Notes: generated from the sequence alone by a model not told the origin. A DNA stretch of 64,000 bases from Actinomycetes bacterium (GCA_016861045.1 BOKP01000001.1:499529-563528), one strand, 5' to 3'; positions 50,273 to 59,997 are shown, numbered from the stretch's first letter. Translations and numbers: made by a program.

Positions 50273-51703
50273 CTACGCAGGCACCCGGTGGATCTCGAAC
50301 AGGTTCGTGCCGAGCTCCTGGTCGGGGAGCCCGGCGGTGACCGCGATCAGCTCGCCGGGCTTGGCGATCCCCTCCCGGCGGGCGATCATCGCGCTGTCGG
50401 CCAGCAGGTCGCGAAGCTCGCCCCACTGCTCGTGCAGCACGCAGCGGACGCCGAACAGGAGGTTGAGGCGGCGCACGGTCTCCTCGCGCGGGGAGATGGC
50501 GAGGATCGGCAGCTCGGGCCGGAACGCCGAAACGATCCGCGCCGTGCGGCCGCTCTGGGTCGGCACCACGATTGCGGCCAGGCCGAGCCGGTAGGTCGAG
50601 CCGACGGCTCCCTGGGCGACGGCGGTCGCGACGTCGTCGCTGCCGATCTCGACCCGGTGCAGGAGCCAGTCGCCGTAGGGCAGGTCCTGCTCGGTGGCCC
50701 GAGCGACGCGGTCCATCGTCGCCACCGCCTCGACCGGATGGTCGCCGATCGCCGTCTCCTCCGAGAGCATGACGGCGTCCGTGCCGTCGTAGATCGCGTT
50801 CGCGACGTCGGTCACCTCGGCCCGGGTCGGACGGTCGCTGGTCACCATCGAGTGCAGCATCTGCGTCGCGGTGATGACGGGCTTCGACCTGCTGCCGGCG
50901 AGCCGGATCAGGCGCTTCTGGGTCGCCGGCACCGCCTCGATCGGCAGCTCGATCCCGAGGTCCCCACGGGCGACCATGATCCCGCTGGTCGCCGCGTCGA
51001 TGATCTCCTCCGCCTGCTCGGCGGCCTGCGGCTTCTCGATCTTCGCGATCAGCGGGATGTCGGAATGGCGCTCGGCGAGCCGCTCGGCGACCGGCTCGAG
51101 GTCCGCGGGCGAGCGCACGAACGAGACCGCGAGCAGATCGACGCCCTGGTCGACGGCGAAATCGACCCAGCCGATGTCGGTGAGCCCGGCCGCGGGCATC
51201 TCGGAGCCCGAGCTCGGCAGGTTCACGCCCTGGTGGGAGGCGACCCTGCCCCCGGCCTCGACCGCGCAGCGGATCGCGTCGCCCTCCACCTCGAGCGCGC
51301 GGAGGCGGACGCGGCCGTCGGCGAGGTAGATCGGGTCGCCCTCGCCGACCGCCGCGGTGAGGCCGTCCCAGCCGACCGAGAGCAGCTCCCGCGAGCCGAT
51401 CGTCGCGTCGTCGGTCGTCAGGGTCACCTCGCTGCCGGCCTCGATCTCGACGAACCCGTTCGCGACCTCGTCGAGCCGCAGCTTCGGCCCCGGCAGGTCG
51501 CCGATGATCCCCACCCACTTGCCCATCAGCTCGCCGGCGGCGCGGATCCGGGCGACGTTCTCGGCGTGGCTCGCCTCATCCCCGTGGGAGAAGTTGAGCC
51601 GGAACACGTCCGCCCCGGCCGAGATCAGCCGCTCGAGGATCTTCGGCGAGCGCGAAGAGGGGCCGATCGTGGCGACGATCTTCGTGCGCCGGCGGTCGGC
51701 CAT
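50273..51703 (-). CDS. pyk: Pyruvate kinase
   Basis: A 476-residue glycolytic enzyme that makes pyruvate and ATP from phosphoenolpyruvate. The start RRTKIVATIGPSS, the metal and substrate site IAKIEKPQAAEQ (catalytic Lys), MVARGDLGIELP and the conserved TATQMLHSM block are present. A B-domain spans roughly 70-165 and the C-terminal regulatory domain is complete. The ATG at 51703 overlaps the upstream P-type ATPase stop by 1 nt, so both are co-transcribed. Confidence 0.97.
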   Translation of the reverse strand: MADRRRTKIVATIGPSSRSPKILERLISAGADVFRLNFSHGDEASHAENVARIRAAGELMGKWVGIIGDLPGPKLRLDEVANGFVEIEAGSEVTLTTDDATIGSRELLSVGWDGLTAAVGEGDPIYLADGRVRLRALEVEGDAIRCAVEAGGRVASHQGVNLPSSGSEMPAAGLTDIGWVDFAVDQGVDLLAVSFVRSPADLEPVAERLAERHSDIPLIAKIEKPQAAEQAEEIIDAATSGIMVARGDLGIELPIEAVPATQKRLIRLAGSRSKPVITATQMLHSMVTSDRPTRAEVTDVANAIYDGTDAVMLSEETAIGDHPVEAVATMDRVARATEQDLPYGDWLLHRVEIGSDDVATAVAQGAVGSTYRLGLAAIVVPTQSGRTARIVSAFRPELPILAISPREETVRRLNLLFGVRCVLHEQWGELRDLLADSAMIARREGIAKPGELIAVTAGLPDQELGTNLFEIHRVPA

Positions 51704-54132
51704 CAGCCGGCCCCGGCGGCGGGAGCGGCGCCCGCCTCCGCGCCGAGCTCGAGCCGCTGGACGTAGGGGAGGCGCCAGAGGGCGCTGGCGACGACGAGCC
51801 CGGCGGCGACCGAGAGCATGCAGACGAACCACTGGCCGGCGCCGAGCAGCTCGAGGTCGAAGAACTCCCGGGCGGGCTCGAGCGCGAGGATCGCCGCGTA
51901 GAGGCCGCCGAGCGCGCACACCATCGCGAGCATGTACCCCTGGATCGCGATGTGCTCACGGCCCGGGCCGCGCTCGAGCAGGAGGATGAAGGCGAGGCCG
52001 AGGACGATCAGCGTCGTCGTGGCCGCGGTCCGCCCCTCGTTCAGCGTGCCGCCGAAGATGCCGTCGACGAGCCCGAACGAGAGCAGCGAGCCGACCCCGA
52101 TGCCGATCCCGGCGGGGACCGCGAATGCGGCCAGCGCCCGCAGCAGGCGGCCTCGGTAGAGCGGGCCCTCGCTTGGCGCGAGCGCGAGCACGAACGACGG
52201 GATGCCGATCGTCAGCAGCGCCGCGGCGGTGAGCTGGCGCGGCAGGAACGGGAAGGTGAAGCCGATCAGCGCCGCGGCGACGATCAGAAAGCCGGCGTAC
52301 ACGGTCTTGGTCAGATAGAGGCGCCCGAGCCGGTGGATGTTGCGGGCGATCCGCCGGCCCTCGGCGACCGCGCGCGGCAGCATCGAGAACCGGTCGCCGA
52401 GCAGGACGATGTCGGCGATCCCCTTGGTGATCTGGCTGCCGGAGCCCATCGCCACCGCGAGCCGCGCCTGCTTCAGGGCGGGGACGTCGTTGACACCGTC
52501 GCCGATCATGGCCGTGAATCTTCCCGAGTCGGACAGCGCCCCGACCAGGGCCTTCTTCTGGTCGGGGGTGATCCTGCAGAAGATCGTGTTCTCGGCGGCG
52601 GCGGCCGCGATCCCGGCGGGGTCCTCGGGGAGGGAGGGGCCTTCGATCACGCCGGCGTCCGGGGGCACGCCGAGCCCGTGGGCGACCGTCGTGACGGTCT
52701 GTCGCGCATCGCCCGAGATCAGCTTCAGCTCGACCTCCTGCTCGCGCATGAATGCCAGGGTCTCCGCCGCGTCCGGGCGCACGGTCTCCTCGAGGACGAC
52801 GAGCGCACGCGGCTCGAGCTGCGGAGGCGGTCCGCTGCCGGGGTCGGTGGGCAGCCCGTCCCGGGCCTCGGCGAAGGCGACGACGCGGCGACCGCGGCCC
52901 GCCTCGGCCTCGAGCCGGCGGCTCAGCTCCCCCGGAAGCGCCATCGCCCCGGAGCCGACGAGGACGTCGGGGGCCCCGAACACGAAGCTGCGGCCGCGGC
53001 CCTCGCCGTTCAACGTCAGCCCGCTCCACTTCCAGCGCGACGAGAACGGGACCTCGGCGGCCACCGCGGCCGCCCGCTCGGGGAAGGCGGCGGCGATCGT
53101 CTCCAGGGTCCGGTTGCGCTCCCCGGCCGACGCCGCGAACAGGCCCAGGGCCCGCTCGGTGGCCTCGCCCCGCTCGGGGTCGGCGCTGACCACCTCGATC
53201 AGCTCGAGGGTGCCGTCGGTGAGCGTCCCGGTCTTGTCGACGCACACCGTGTCGACGGCCGCCAGCGACTCGGTGGCGCTGATCTGCTGGACGAGGGCTC
53301 CCATGCGGGCGAGCCGCACGGCGGCCACCGCAAGCGTCACGCTCATCAGCAGCACCAGGCCCTCGGGGATCAGCGTGACCAGCCCGGCGGTCGCCGTCTG
53401 TGCGGCCTCGGTGAAGTCGATGCCGCGGACGATGAAGCCGGCGAGCATCACGAGCGCCATCGGCGCGAGCAGGATCGCGGTGGCCCGGAGGATCCGATCG
53501 ACCTCGAGCTGCAGCGGCGATGGGGGATGGCGGAACTCCTTCGCCTGTCCGGCGATCCGCTCGGCGTAGGAGTCGCCGCGGACGGCGTCAGCGACGTAAT
53601 GGCCGGAGCCGGTGGTGCAGTAGGCGCCGGAGAGGACCCGGTCGCCGGGCTCCTTGCGGATCCCGTCCGACTCCCCCGTCAGCAGCGACTCGTCGAGCGT
53701 CAGACCGCGGCTGGCGGCTACCTCGCCGTCGGCGACGAGCTGGTCGCCGGGCTCGACGCGGATCACGTCGCCGGGGACGACCTCATCGGCGCGGAGCTCG
53801 AGCGCCCGGCCCTCGCGGATCACCTCGGCCCTCGGCGCGACGAGCAGCGCGAGCTCGTCGAGCGTCCGCTTCGCCTGCACCTCCTGGCGGATGCCGATCG
53901 CCGAGTTGACGACCGCGATCAGGCCGAACAGCGCGTCGGCCCAGAGCCCCTGGCTGAGGATGAGGACCAGGAAGACCAGGATGATCGCGTTGAACAGCGT
54001 CAGGACGTTGGCGCGCACGATCGAGCGCACCGATCGACTCGACTCGTCCGCCACCGGCCCGAGCCGCCGCAGCCGCTCCGCGGCCTCGAGGTCGCCGAGC
54101 CCGAGCGTCTCGGTTGTCGGCTCCGCCGCCAT
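51703..54132 (-). CDS. CtpE-like P-type cation ATPase
   Basis: An 809-residue P-type ATPase. It has the actuator TGES, phosphorylation site CVDKTGTLT, nucleotide domain, hinge GDGVND and about ten helices. The fourth-helix motif TLIPEGLVLLMS and the absence of a heavy-metal CPC match the CtpE group, which imports calcium in Mycobacterium. ATG 54132 is preferred to the GTG three codons upstream. It forms an operon with pyruvate kinase, which is unusual and could link cation and energy state. Confidence 0.9.
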   Translation of the reverse strand: MAAEPTTETLGLGDLEAAERLRRLGPVADESSRSVRSIVRANVLTLFNAIILVFLVLILSQGLWADALFGLIAVVNSAIGIRQEVQAKRTLDELALLVAPRAEVIREGRALELRADEVVPGDVIRVEPGDQLVADGEVAASRGLTLDESLLTGESDGIRKEPGDRVLSGAYCTTGSGHYVADAVRGDSYAERIAGQAKEFRHPPSPLQLEVDRILRATAILLAPMALVMLAGFIVRGIDFTEAAQTATAGLVTLIPEGLVLLMSVTLAVAAVRLARMGALVQQISATESLAAVDTVCVDKTGTLTDGTLELIEVVSADPERGEATERALGLFAASAGERNRTLETIAAAFPERAAAVAAEVPFSSRWKWSGLTLNGEGRGRSFVFGAPDVLVGSGAMALPGELSRRLEAEAGRGRRVVAFAEARDGLPTDPGSGPPPQLEPRALVVLEETVRPDAAETLAFMREQEVELKLISGDARQTVTTVAHGLGVPPDAGVIEGPSLPEDPAGIAAAAAENTIFCRITPDQKKALVGALSDSGRFTAMIGDGVNDVPALKQARLAVAMGSGSQITKGIADIVLLGDRFSMLPRAVAEGRRIARNIHRLGRLYLTKTVYAGFLIVAAALIGFTFPFLPRQLTAAALLTIGIPSFVLALAPSEGPLYRGRLLRALAAFAVPAGIGIGVGSLLSFGLVDGIFGGTLNEGRTAATTTLIVLGLAFILLLERGPGREHIAIQGYMLAMVCALGGLYAAILALEPAREFFDLELLGAGQWFVCMLSVAAGLVVASALWRLPYVQRLELGAEAGAAPAAGAG

Positions 54133-54186
54133 CGCCCACACAGGATGAAGCAGGGCCGTGGCGGCGAGCGGCCTGCCGGCCCAACC

Positions 54187-54585
54187 TCAGTCCGGCCAGA
54201 AGCCGTCCTCGGTGGCGACCTCGGGCCCGAGGTCTTCGACGCGGACCGAGCAGAGAACGATCTCGGCGTCGACGGCGCCGTCGTTGTGGATCGCGCGCAA
54301 CGCGTCGGGCGCGATACGCACCGCGGTGCCGGGGCCCGCCTCGAACACGTCGTCGCCGACCTTGAAGGTCACGGTTCCGGCGGTGACCAGGTAGATCTCC
54401 TCCTGCGTCATGTGGCGGTGGCCGTAGCTGCCGCGCCCGCCGGTCCCGGGCGGCATCCGCCGCCACGTCAGCGCCACCTGCTCGGCTCGGAGCGGGTCGG
54501 TGTAGGAGAGCATCTCGCCGAAGCCCTCGTAGCCCTCCATGTAGTCGTGGGCGTCGCCGCGGCGACTGATCGTGTACTCGCTCAT
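54187..54585 (-). CDS. Cupin-domain protein
   Basis: A 132-residue single-domain cupin. The first metal-binding motif reads GHRHMTQEEIYLVTAGTVTF (His-His-Glu pattern) and the second RIAPDALRAIHNDG. Many such proteins are isomerases or dioxygenases, but no substrate can be assigned. ATG 54585 is preferred over the longer frame from 54633. It precedes the P-type ATPase gene by 54 nt in the same direction and is divergent from the luciferase-like gene. Confidence 0.88.
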   Translation of the reverse strand: MSEYTISRRGDAHDYMEGYEGFGEMLSYTDPLRAEQVALTWRRMPPGTGGRGSYGHRHMTQEEIYLVTAGTVTFKVGDDVFEAGPGTAVRIAPDALRAIHNDGAVDAEIVLCSVRVEDLGPEVATEDGFWPD

Positions 54586-54672
54586 CGCAGCCCTCCGATC
54601 CGATCCGCCCGAGGTCGGGAGCGAGCATTGCACGGGGCGCGGCCCGGGTGCAACCGACTAGGCTCCGCGGGC

Positions 54673-55740
54673 ATGGCACCGAAGCTCGGCATCAACCTCG
54701 GGTACTGGGGGATCGGCCCGCAGGGACAGGAGGCGGTCGACATCGTCCGTCTCGCCGAGTCGAAGGGGTTCGAGTCGGTGTGGGTGGCCGAGAGCTACGG
54801 CTCCGACGTCGTCTCGGTGCTCGCCTGGCTCGCCGCCCAGACCGAGCGGATCAACCTCGGCGCCGCGATCATGCAGGTGCCGGCCCGCCCGCCGGCCGCC
54901 GCGGCGATGGCGGGGGCGACGATCGACATGCTCTCCGGTGGCCGGTTCATGTTCGGGTTCGGGCCCTCGGGGCCACAGGTCTCGGAGGGCTGGTACGGGG
55001 TCGGCTACGCGAAGCCCTGGGGACGAACCCGCGAGTACATCGAGGTGGTCCGCGAGATCATCGCCCGCGAGGGGCCGCTCGAGCACCACGGCCCCCATTA
55101 CGACCTGCCGATGCCGGGCGGGACCGGCCAGGGCAAGGCCCTGAAGCTCAACTTCCATCCGCTCCGCAACGAGATCCCGGTCTTCGTCGGTGCGATCGGC
55201 CGCAAGTCGGTGGAGATGGCGGCGGAGATCTGCGACGGCTGGATCCCGATCTTCTTCAGCGCCGATGCCTTCGAGGAGACCTGGGGCGAGCATCTCGCCG
55301 CCGGTTTCAAGCGCGGCGGGCGCGACCGCTCCGCGCTCGAGATCAGCCCTTCGATCCAGGTCGCGATCGACGGCGACATCGAGGTCGCGCGGAACGTCGT
55401 CCGCACCGGCCTTCTGCTCTACCTCGGCGGCATGGGCAGCCGCGAGACGAACTTCTACGTCGATCTCGCCTGCCGGTTCGGCTTCGAGGATGAGGCGCTG
55501 CGGGTTCAGTCGCTGTACCTCGACGGCAAGCGCGAGGAGGCGTTCGCGGCGATCCCCGACGAGCTCGTCGACGCGACCTCGCTGGTTGGCGCCGAGGCGG
55601 ACGTCGCGGCCCGGATCGAGCGCTTCACCGCGGTCGGCATCGACCGCCTGATCTGCGCTCCGGTCCATCTCGACGCCGGCGAGCGCGCGCACACGGTCGA
55701 GCGGCTCGCGGCGATCGTCGGCGCGGCCGCGCCGGCTTAG
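54673..55740 (+). CDS. LLM-class F420-dependent oxidoreductase
   Basis: A 355-residue luciferase-like monooxygenase-fold enzyme, probably using coenzyme F420. Signatures are LGINLGYWG, ESVWVAESYGSDV and the SGGRFMFGFGPSGPQVSEGWYG segment. The C-terminal part (from about 225) is a helical region with LVGAEADVAARIERF. Redox substrate is unknown. ATG 54673 has only a weak ribosome binding site. The family-B repeat lies directly after its stop. Confidence 0.88.
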   Translation: MAPKLGINLGYWGIGPQGQEAVDIVRLAESKGFESVWVAESYGSDVVSVLAWLAAQTERINLGAAIMQVPARPPAAAAMAGATIDMLSGGRFMFGFGPSGPQVSEGWYGVGYAKPWGRTREYIEVVREIIAREGPLEHHGPHYDLPMPGGTGQGKALKLNFHPLRNEIPVFVGAIGRKSVEMAAEICDGWIPIFFSADAFEETWGEHLAAGFKRGGRDRSALEISPSIQVAIDGDIEVARNVVRTGLLLYLGGMGSRETNFYVDLACRFGFEDEALRVQSLYLDGKREEAFAAIPDELVDATSLVGAEADVAARIERFTAVGIDRLICAPVHLDAGERAHTVERLAAIVGAAAPA

Positions 55741-55744
55741 ACGG

Positions 55745-55783
55745 CCGCGCGACTCGCAGCCCTCCGGGCTGCTCGACTGCGCC
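55745..55783. repeat. Dispersed intergenic repeat, family B copy 3
   Basis: Matches the first ~38 nt of the copies at 20207 and 20291 (CCGCGCGACTCGCAGCCC then the GGGCTGC arm) and then diverges. It is followed by a small CCGGGC-gaa-GCCCGG hairpin. It sits between the LLM gene and the kinase gene. Confidence 0.85.
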
Positions 55784-55855
55784 GGGCCTCCGGGCGAAGC
55801 CCGGTGGCCCTCCCGGGGAGTCCCGGGCCCGCCCCGCGGGGGTATAACCAGGCCC

Positions 55856-58045
55856 ATGCCGGACCTGAATCGGGGAGCCATCTTCGCCGGCCACAGGATC
55901 GAGGGGATCGCGGGCAGGGGCGGGATGGGCACCGTCTACCGCGCCACCCACCTCGCGCTCGACCACGTCGTCGCCCTGAAGGTGATCTCGACCGATCTCG
56001 CCGCCGACGACGCGTTTCGCGAGCGCTTCCGCTCCGAGTCGCGGATCGCGGTATCGCTGCGCCACCCGAACGTCGTCTCGATCCACCACGCCGGCGAGGA
56101 GGACGGCCTGCTGTTCGTGACGATGGACCTGATCGAGGGGCCCGACCTGCGGCGGATGCTGGTCGCGTCGGGGACGCTCGGGCCGGGTCGCGCCGTCGCG
56201 ATCGTCGAGCAGGTCGCCTCGGCGCTCGACGTCGCCCATGCTCGCGGTCTCGTCCATCGCGACATCAAGCCCGGCAACGTGCTCGTCGAGCGCGATTCCG
56301 GCGATCACGCCTACCTGACCGACTTCGGCCTCGCGAAGCGCTTCGACCAGGCGGCCGACGCGAGCGGGCTGACCCGGACCGGCGCCTTCGTCGGGACCCT
56401 CGATTACGTCGCACCCGAGCAGATCCGCGGCGGTCGCGTCGATGCCCGCACCGACGTCTACGCGCTCGGCTGCGTCCTGTACGAGGCGATCGCCGGTCGC
56501 GCCCCGTTCGCCGACCGCGAGGAGAACGTCGCCAAGATCTACGCCCACCTCCAGGACGAGCCGCCCTGGCTGCCGGGCGAGGACGCGACCGCGGGGGTGC
56601 TCGACGAGGTCATCGCCCGGGCGCTGGCGAAGGAGCCGGGCGACCGATATCCGTCCGCCGGGGACCTCGCCCGCGCCGCCGCCGCGGCGGTCGGCGGCGA
56701 GGAAGTCCTGCGTTCGGCCGAGCGCAGCGTCGCGACCGGCAGGGCGGCGCCCGCCGCGGCCGGGGAGGAAGCGCCGCCCGCCGGCATCCCCGACAGGGTC
56801 GCCGCCGAGCCGCCGGCGCCGGCGGCCGCCGATACGGTCGCGTCGGAGCAGGCCGGGCTCGCCGGGCCCGCCCCGGCGCCGACCGAGCCCGCCCCGGCGC
56901 CGAGCGGGGCGGGCGCGGCATCCGGCCCGGGGCGGCCCGAGGCCGCGTCCCGGCCGGCGGCGACGGAGCCCGCTTCCGGAGGGCGGCCGCGGGCGCCTCG
57001 GGCCGAGCCCGGCGTCCCCTCCCGGCGGGGCGGCAGGGGAGGTGTGCCGACGGTCGCGACCGCTCCGGCCCGCCGCTCGCGGGCGGGCGGTCCCCGCTGG
57101 GGACGGATCGCGCTGGCGCTGGCGACGCTCGCCGGGGCGGCGGTCGTCGTCGCGATCCTGGCGCTCGCGGGCGGCGGAGGCGACGAGGGCGACGGCTTCG
57201 AGGCGCCCCGAATCGTCGGGCCGCCGATCGCGGTGGACGGCTTCCCGGTCGGGGTCGCGGCTGCCGACGGCACGGTCGCCGTGGCGACCAGGGAGGGGGA
57301 GCGGGTGGCTTTGTTCGACGAGCGCGGGAAGCCCGCTGGCACGTTCGCGCTGCCGGGGCCGGGCGAGGACGTGGCCCTCGCCGGCGGGTCGATCTGGGCA
57401 TCCGTTCCCGGCTCGGGCGTCGTGGTCCGGGCCGACGTCGACGGTGGGAACGCGGAGCCGGTCGACGTCGGCTCACCGCCGCTCGGGCTCGGAGCCGACG
57501 AGGGGACCGTCTACGCCGCCCAGCCCGAGGCGCGCAGCGTCGCCGCGATCGACGCCGGCGACGGGTCCGTGGCGCCGATCCCGATCAGCGGGTCCTCGAC
57601 GCCGTCCTTCGTCGCCGCCGGCGACGGGGCCCTCTGGGTGGTCGACCGCGACGGCGGCGTCGTCTTCCGGGTCGACCCCGGCGATCCCGACGCGGCCGAG
57701 GACTTCCCGCTCGGCGAGAACCCGAAGGGCGTCGTCATCGGGGCCGGGTCGGTCTGGGTCGCGAACACGGACAGCTCCAGCGTCGTCCGGCTCTCGACCG
57801 GCGGCGACGAGCTCGACGAGATCCGGGTCGGCGGCGAGCCGCGCCTGCTCGCCTACGGCTTCGGGAGGGTCTGGGTGGCGAATGGTGGCGGATCGGTCGA
57901 TGCGATCGACCCCGCCGACAACACGGTCCAGAGCATCGAGGCAGACGGCTCGCCGGAGGGCGTCGCGATCGGCGGCGACGAGGTCTGGGTGACCGCCGGC
58001 AAGGGGGACCTGCTCTACCGGATCGACCCCGGCGCCCCGCGCTGA
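55856..58045 (+). CDS. PknB-type Ser/Thr kinase with extracytoplasmic beta-propeller
   Basis: A 729-residue transmembrane kinase. Residues about 10-280 are the kinase: Gly loop GRGGMGTVY, Lys in VALKVI, catalytic HRDIKPGNV, DFG in TDFGLAK and an activation segment with Thr. A Pro/Ala-rich linker to about 410 leads to one membrane helix (417-437). The external part is a propeller of about six Vgb/NHL-like blades (VWVANTDSS, VWVANGGGS, VWVTAGKGD). It should sense an outside signal and phosphorylate cytosolic proteins. PASTA domains are absent. It is convergent with an FHA-domain gene. Confidence 0.92.
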   Translation: MPDLNRGAIFAGHRIEGIAGRGGMGTVYRATHLALDHVVALKVISTDLAADDAFRERFRSESRIAVSLRHPNVVSIHHAGEEDGLLFVTMDLIEGPDLRRMLVASGTLGPGRAVAIVEQVASALDVAHARGLVHRDIKPGNVLVERDSGDHAYLTDFGLAKRFDQAADASGLTRTGAFVGTLDYVAPEQIRGGRVDARTDVYALGCVLYEAIAGRAPFADREENVAKIYAHLQDEPPWLPGEDATAGVLDEVIARALAKEPGDRYPSAGDLARAAAAAVGGEEVLRSAERSVATGRAAPAAAGEEAPPAGIPDRVAAEPPAPAAADTVASEQAGLAGPAPAPTEPAPAPSGAGAASGPGRPEAASRPAATEPASGGRPRAPRAEPGVPSRRGGRGGVPTVATAPARRSRAGGPRWGRIALALATLAGAAVVVAILALAGGGGDEGDGFEAPRIVGPPIAVDGFPVGVAAADGTVAVATREGERVALFDERGKPAGTFALPGPGEDVALAGGSIWASVPGSGVVVRADVDGGNAEPVDVGSPPLGLGADEGTVYAAQPEARSVAAIDAGDGSVAPIPISGSSTPSFVAAGDGALWVVDRDGGVVFRVDPGDPDAAEDFPLGENPKGVVIGAGSVWVANTDSSSVVRLSTGGDELDEIRVGGEPRLLAYGFGRVWVANGGGSVDAIDPADNTVQSIEADGSPEGVAIGGDEVWVTAGKGDLLYRIDPGAPR

Positions 58046-58071
58046 GCCGACACGCCCGCGAGCTTGCGCCG

Positions 58072-58095
58072 ACCGGCTGGGGGAGCCGGTTTCTG
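58072..58095 (+). terminator. Intrinsic terminator after the kinase gene
   Basis: ACCGGCT (58072-58078) pairs with AGCCGGT (58084-58090) across a GGGGG loop, followed by TTTCTG. It fits a rho-independent terminator for the rightward kinase, 26 nt past its stop codon. Confidence 0.6.
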
Positions 58096-58114
58096 CAGTC
58101 TCGCGGTGAGGAGG

Positions 58115-58789
58115 TCAGAGGTCGCGGGCGGTGATGAGCCCCGCCCCCATCGCCCGCCGGACCAGCTCCATCCGCTTGCCGCCCTGCGGCGCGTCGGCGA
58201 GGCCGAACTTCTCGAACAGGGCCCGGAGGTGGGTCTTGACCGCGTCGATGCTGAGGTGGAGCTCGGCGGCGATCTCGGCGTTGGTGGCCGGCGTCGCGAA
58301 GCCCGGGCCGTCCTTGAACGGGCGGCAGAGGGCGACCAGCACGCGGCGCTGGGCCGGCGACACGCCGGCGCCGGAGGCGAGGTCGCCGGCGATCACGGTC
58401 GAGTCGGCGTCGCCGCCGGGGGCCCGGAACCGGAGCCGGGTTCGGCCGACGCGGATCACGTCGCCGTCGGCCAGCATCCGTCGCCCTCCGACCCGCTCCT
58501 CGTTGACGAAGGAGCCGTTTCGGGAGAGGCCGTCGTCGACGAGCGTCGCGTCGGCGCCGACGTGCTCGATCCGGGCGTGCAGCTTCGATACCTGCTCGTC
58601 GGCCGGCAGGCTGACGTCGGCCGACGGGCTGCGACCGACCCAGAGCTCGCCACGGTCGCTCTCGAGCGCGACGATCCGCTGGATGCCCTCGCCGTCGCGG
58701 TAGACGATCAACGGCAGGCCGCGGCGCTCGGCCTCGATCTGCTCCTTGAGCTCGACCGCGCTCTGTGGCCGCTCCCCGGGGTCGCTCAT
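58115..58789 (-). CDS. FHA domain protein with C-terminal winged/LuxR-type HTH
   Basis: A 224-residue cytoplasmic protein. The FHA core is residues about 35-120 with LWVGRSPSADVSL, SKLHARIEHV and LSRNGSFVNEERV, holding the Arg and Ser that read phosphothreonine. Residues about 145-215 are a helix-turn-helix (NAEIAAELHLSIDAVKTHLRALFEKFG), like the output part of LuxR/GerE regulators. It is thus a likely phospho-dependent transcription factor. It faces the Ser/Thr kinase gene (69 nt between stops), a natural candidate writer-reader pair. Confidence 0.88.
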   Translation of the reverse strand: MSDPGERPQSAVELKEQIEAERRGLPLIVYRDGEGIQRIVALESDRGELWVGRSPSADVSLPADEQVSKLHARIEHVGADATLVDDGLSRNGSFVNEERVGGRRMLADGDVIRVGRTRLRFRAPGGDADSTVIAGDLASGAGVSPAQRRVLVALCRPFKDGPGFATPATNAEIAAELHLSIDAVKTHLRALFEKFGLADAPQGGKRMELVRRAMGAGLITARDL

Positions 58790-58864
58790 CGGCGCAGACG
58801 CTAGCGTCGCCCGCCGACGAGGGCCCGCCGGCCGTCGGCGCTTGTATACATTCCCCGCCCGGCG

Positions 58865-59989
58865 ATGAGGCTAGGCGTCCCGAAAGAAACCCGAGCGGGG
58901 GAGCGGCGCGTCGCGCTGATCCCGGACACGGTCAGGTCGCTCGCCGACCGGGGCATAGAGGTCGTCGTCGAGGCCGGTGCCGGCGCGGCGGCCGGCCATC
59001 CCGACGTGCAGTACACCGACGCCGGCGCCACGATCGGCGACCCCTGGGGCGCGAACATCGTCGTGGCGGTCGCGCCTCCGACGGTCGGGGAGATCGGCCG
59101 GATCGGCCCCGGCAAGGTGCTGATCGGGTTCCTCGCGCCGCTCACCGCGGTCGAGACGACGAAGGCGCTCGCCGCGGGCGGGATCACCTCGTTCGCGGTC
59201 GAGGCGATCCCGCGGATCACCCGCGCGCAGGCGATGGACGCCCTCTCCTCGCAGGCCAACGTCGCCGGCTACGCCGCGACCCTGCTCGCCGCCCGCGAGG
59301 CCGGCCGCTTCTTCCCGATGATGACGACCGCGGCCGGCACGGTCTCGCCGGCGAAGGTGCTGGTGCTCGGCGCCGGCGTCGCCGGCCTGCAGGCGATCGC
59401 CACCGCGAAGCGGCTCGGCGCCGTCGTCACCGGCTTCGACATCCGCCGAGCCGCCTGGGAGCAGATCCGCTCGCTCGGCGGCCGCCCGCTCGAGCTCGAC
59501 TTCATCCCCGACGCCGAGGACGAGAGCGGCTACGCGCGCCCGCTGACCGAGGAGGAGAACGAGCGCGTCCGCGAGGCGCTCGCCGAGAGCGCCGGCCGCC
59601 AGGACGTGATCATCACGACCGCGCTGATCCCCGGCCGCCCGGCGCCGATCCTGATCACCAGGGCCGGCGTCGAGAACATGGCTCCGGGCGCGGTGATCGT
59701 CGACCTCGCCGGCGAGAGCGGCGGCAACTGCGAGTTGACCGAGGCCGGTGGGACGATCGTCCACGGCGGCGTCAAGGTCATCGCCCCGGCCAATCTCGCG
59801 AGCGACATGGCCGCCCACGCCTCCCAGCTCTACGCGAAGAACCTCGAGAACCTGATCGGACTGATCACCTCCGAGGAGGGCGAGCTCGCTCTCGACTTCG
59901 ATGACGAGGTCGTGGCCGGGGCCTGCCTGACCCACGGGGGCGAGATACGGAACGAGCGCGCAAGGTCGGTCGTGGAAGGGAGCGCCTGA
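58865..59989 (+). CDS. pntAA: NAD(P) transhydrogenase alpha subunit, soluble part (PntAA)
   Basis: A 374-residue NAD-binding subunit of proton-translocating transhydrogenase. The N-terminal catalytic domain begins LGVPKETRAGERRVALIP, and the Rossmann core is VLGAGVAGLQAIATAKRLGA. It exchanges hydride between NADH and NADP using the proton gradient. It lies with pntAB (8 nt) and pntB (7 nt) downstream as one operon. Split alpha subunits of this kind are common outside enterobacteria. Confidence 0.96.
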   Translation: MRLGVPKETRAGERRVALIPDTVRSLADRGIEVVVEAGAGAAAGHPDVQYTDAGATIGDPWGANIVVAVAPPTVGEIGRIGPGKVLIGFLAPLTAVETTKALAAGGITSFAVEAIPRITRAQAMDALSSQANVAGYAATLLAAREAGRFFPMMTTAAGTVSPAKVLVLGAGVAGLQAIATAKRLGAVVTGFDIRRAAWEQIRSLGGRPLELDFIPDAEDESGYARPLTEEENERVREALAESAGRQDVIITTALIPGRPAPILITRAGVENMAPGAVIVDLAGESGGNCELTEAGGTIVHGGVKVIAPANLASDMAAHASQLYAKNLENLIGLITSEEGELALDFDDEVVAGACLTHGGEIRNERARSVVEGSA

Positions 59990-59997
59990 GGCAAGCC

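Noticed and set aside
51952-54672. Rightward frame running through the P-type ATPase into the LLM gene
   Set aside because: The part before 54673 is antisense to the ATPase and cupin genes and lacks domains; only the LLM part is real.
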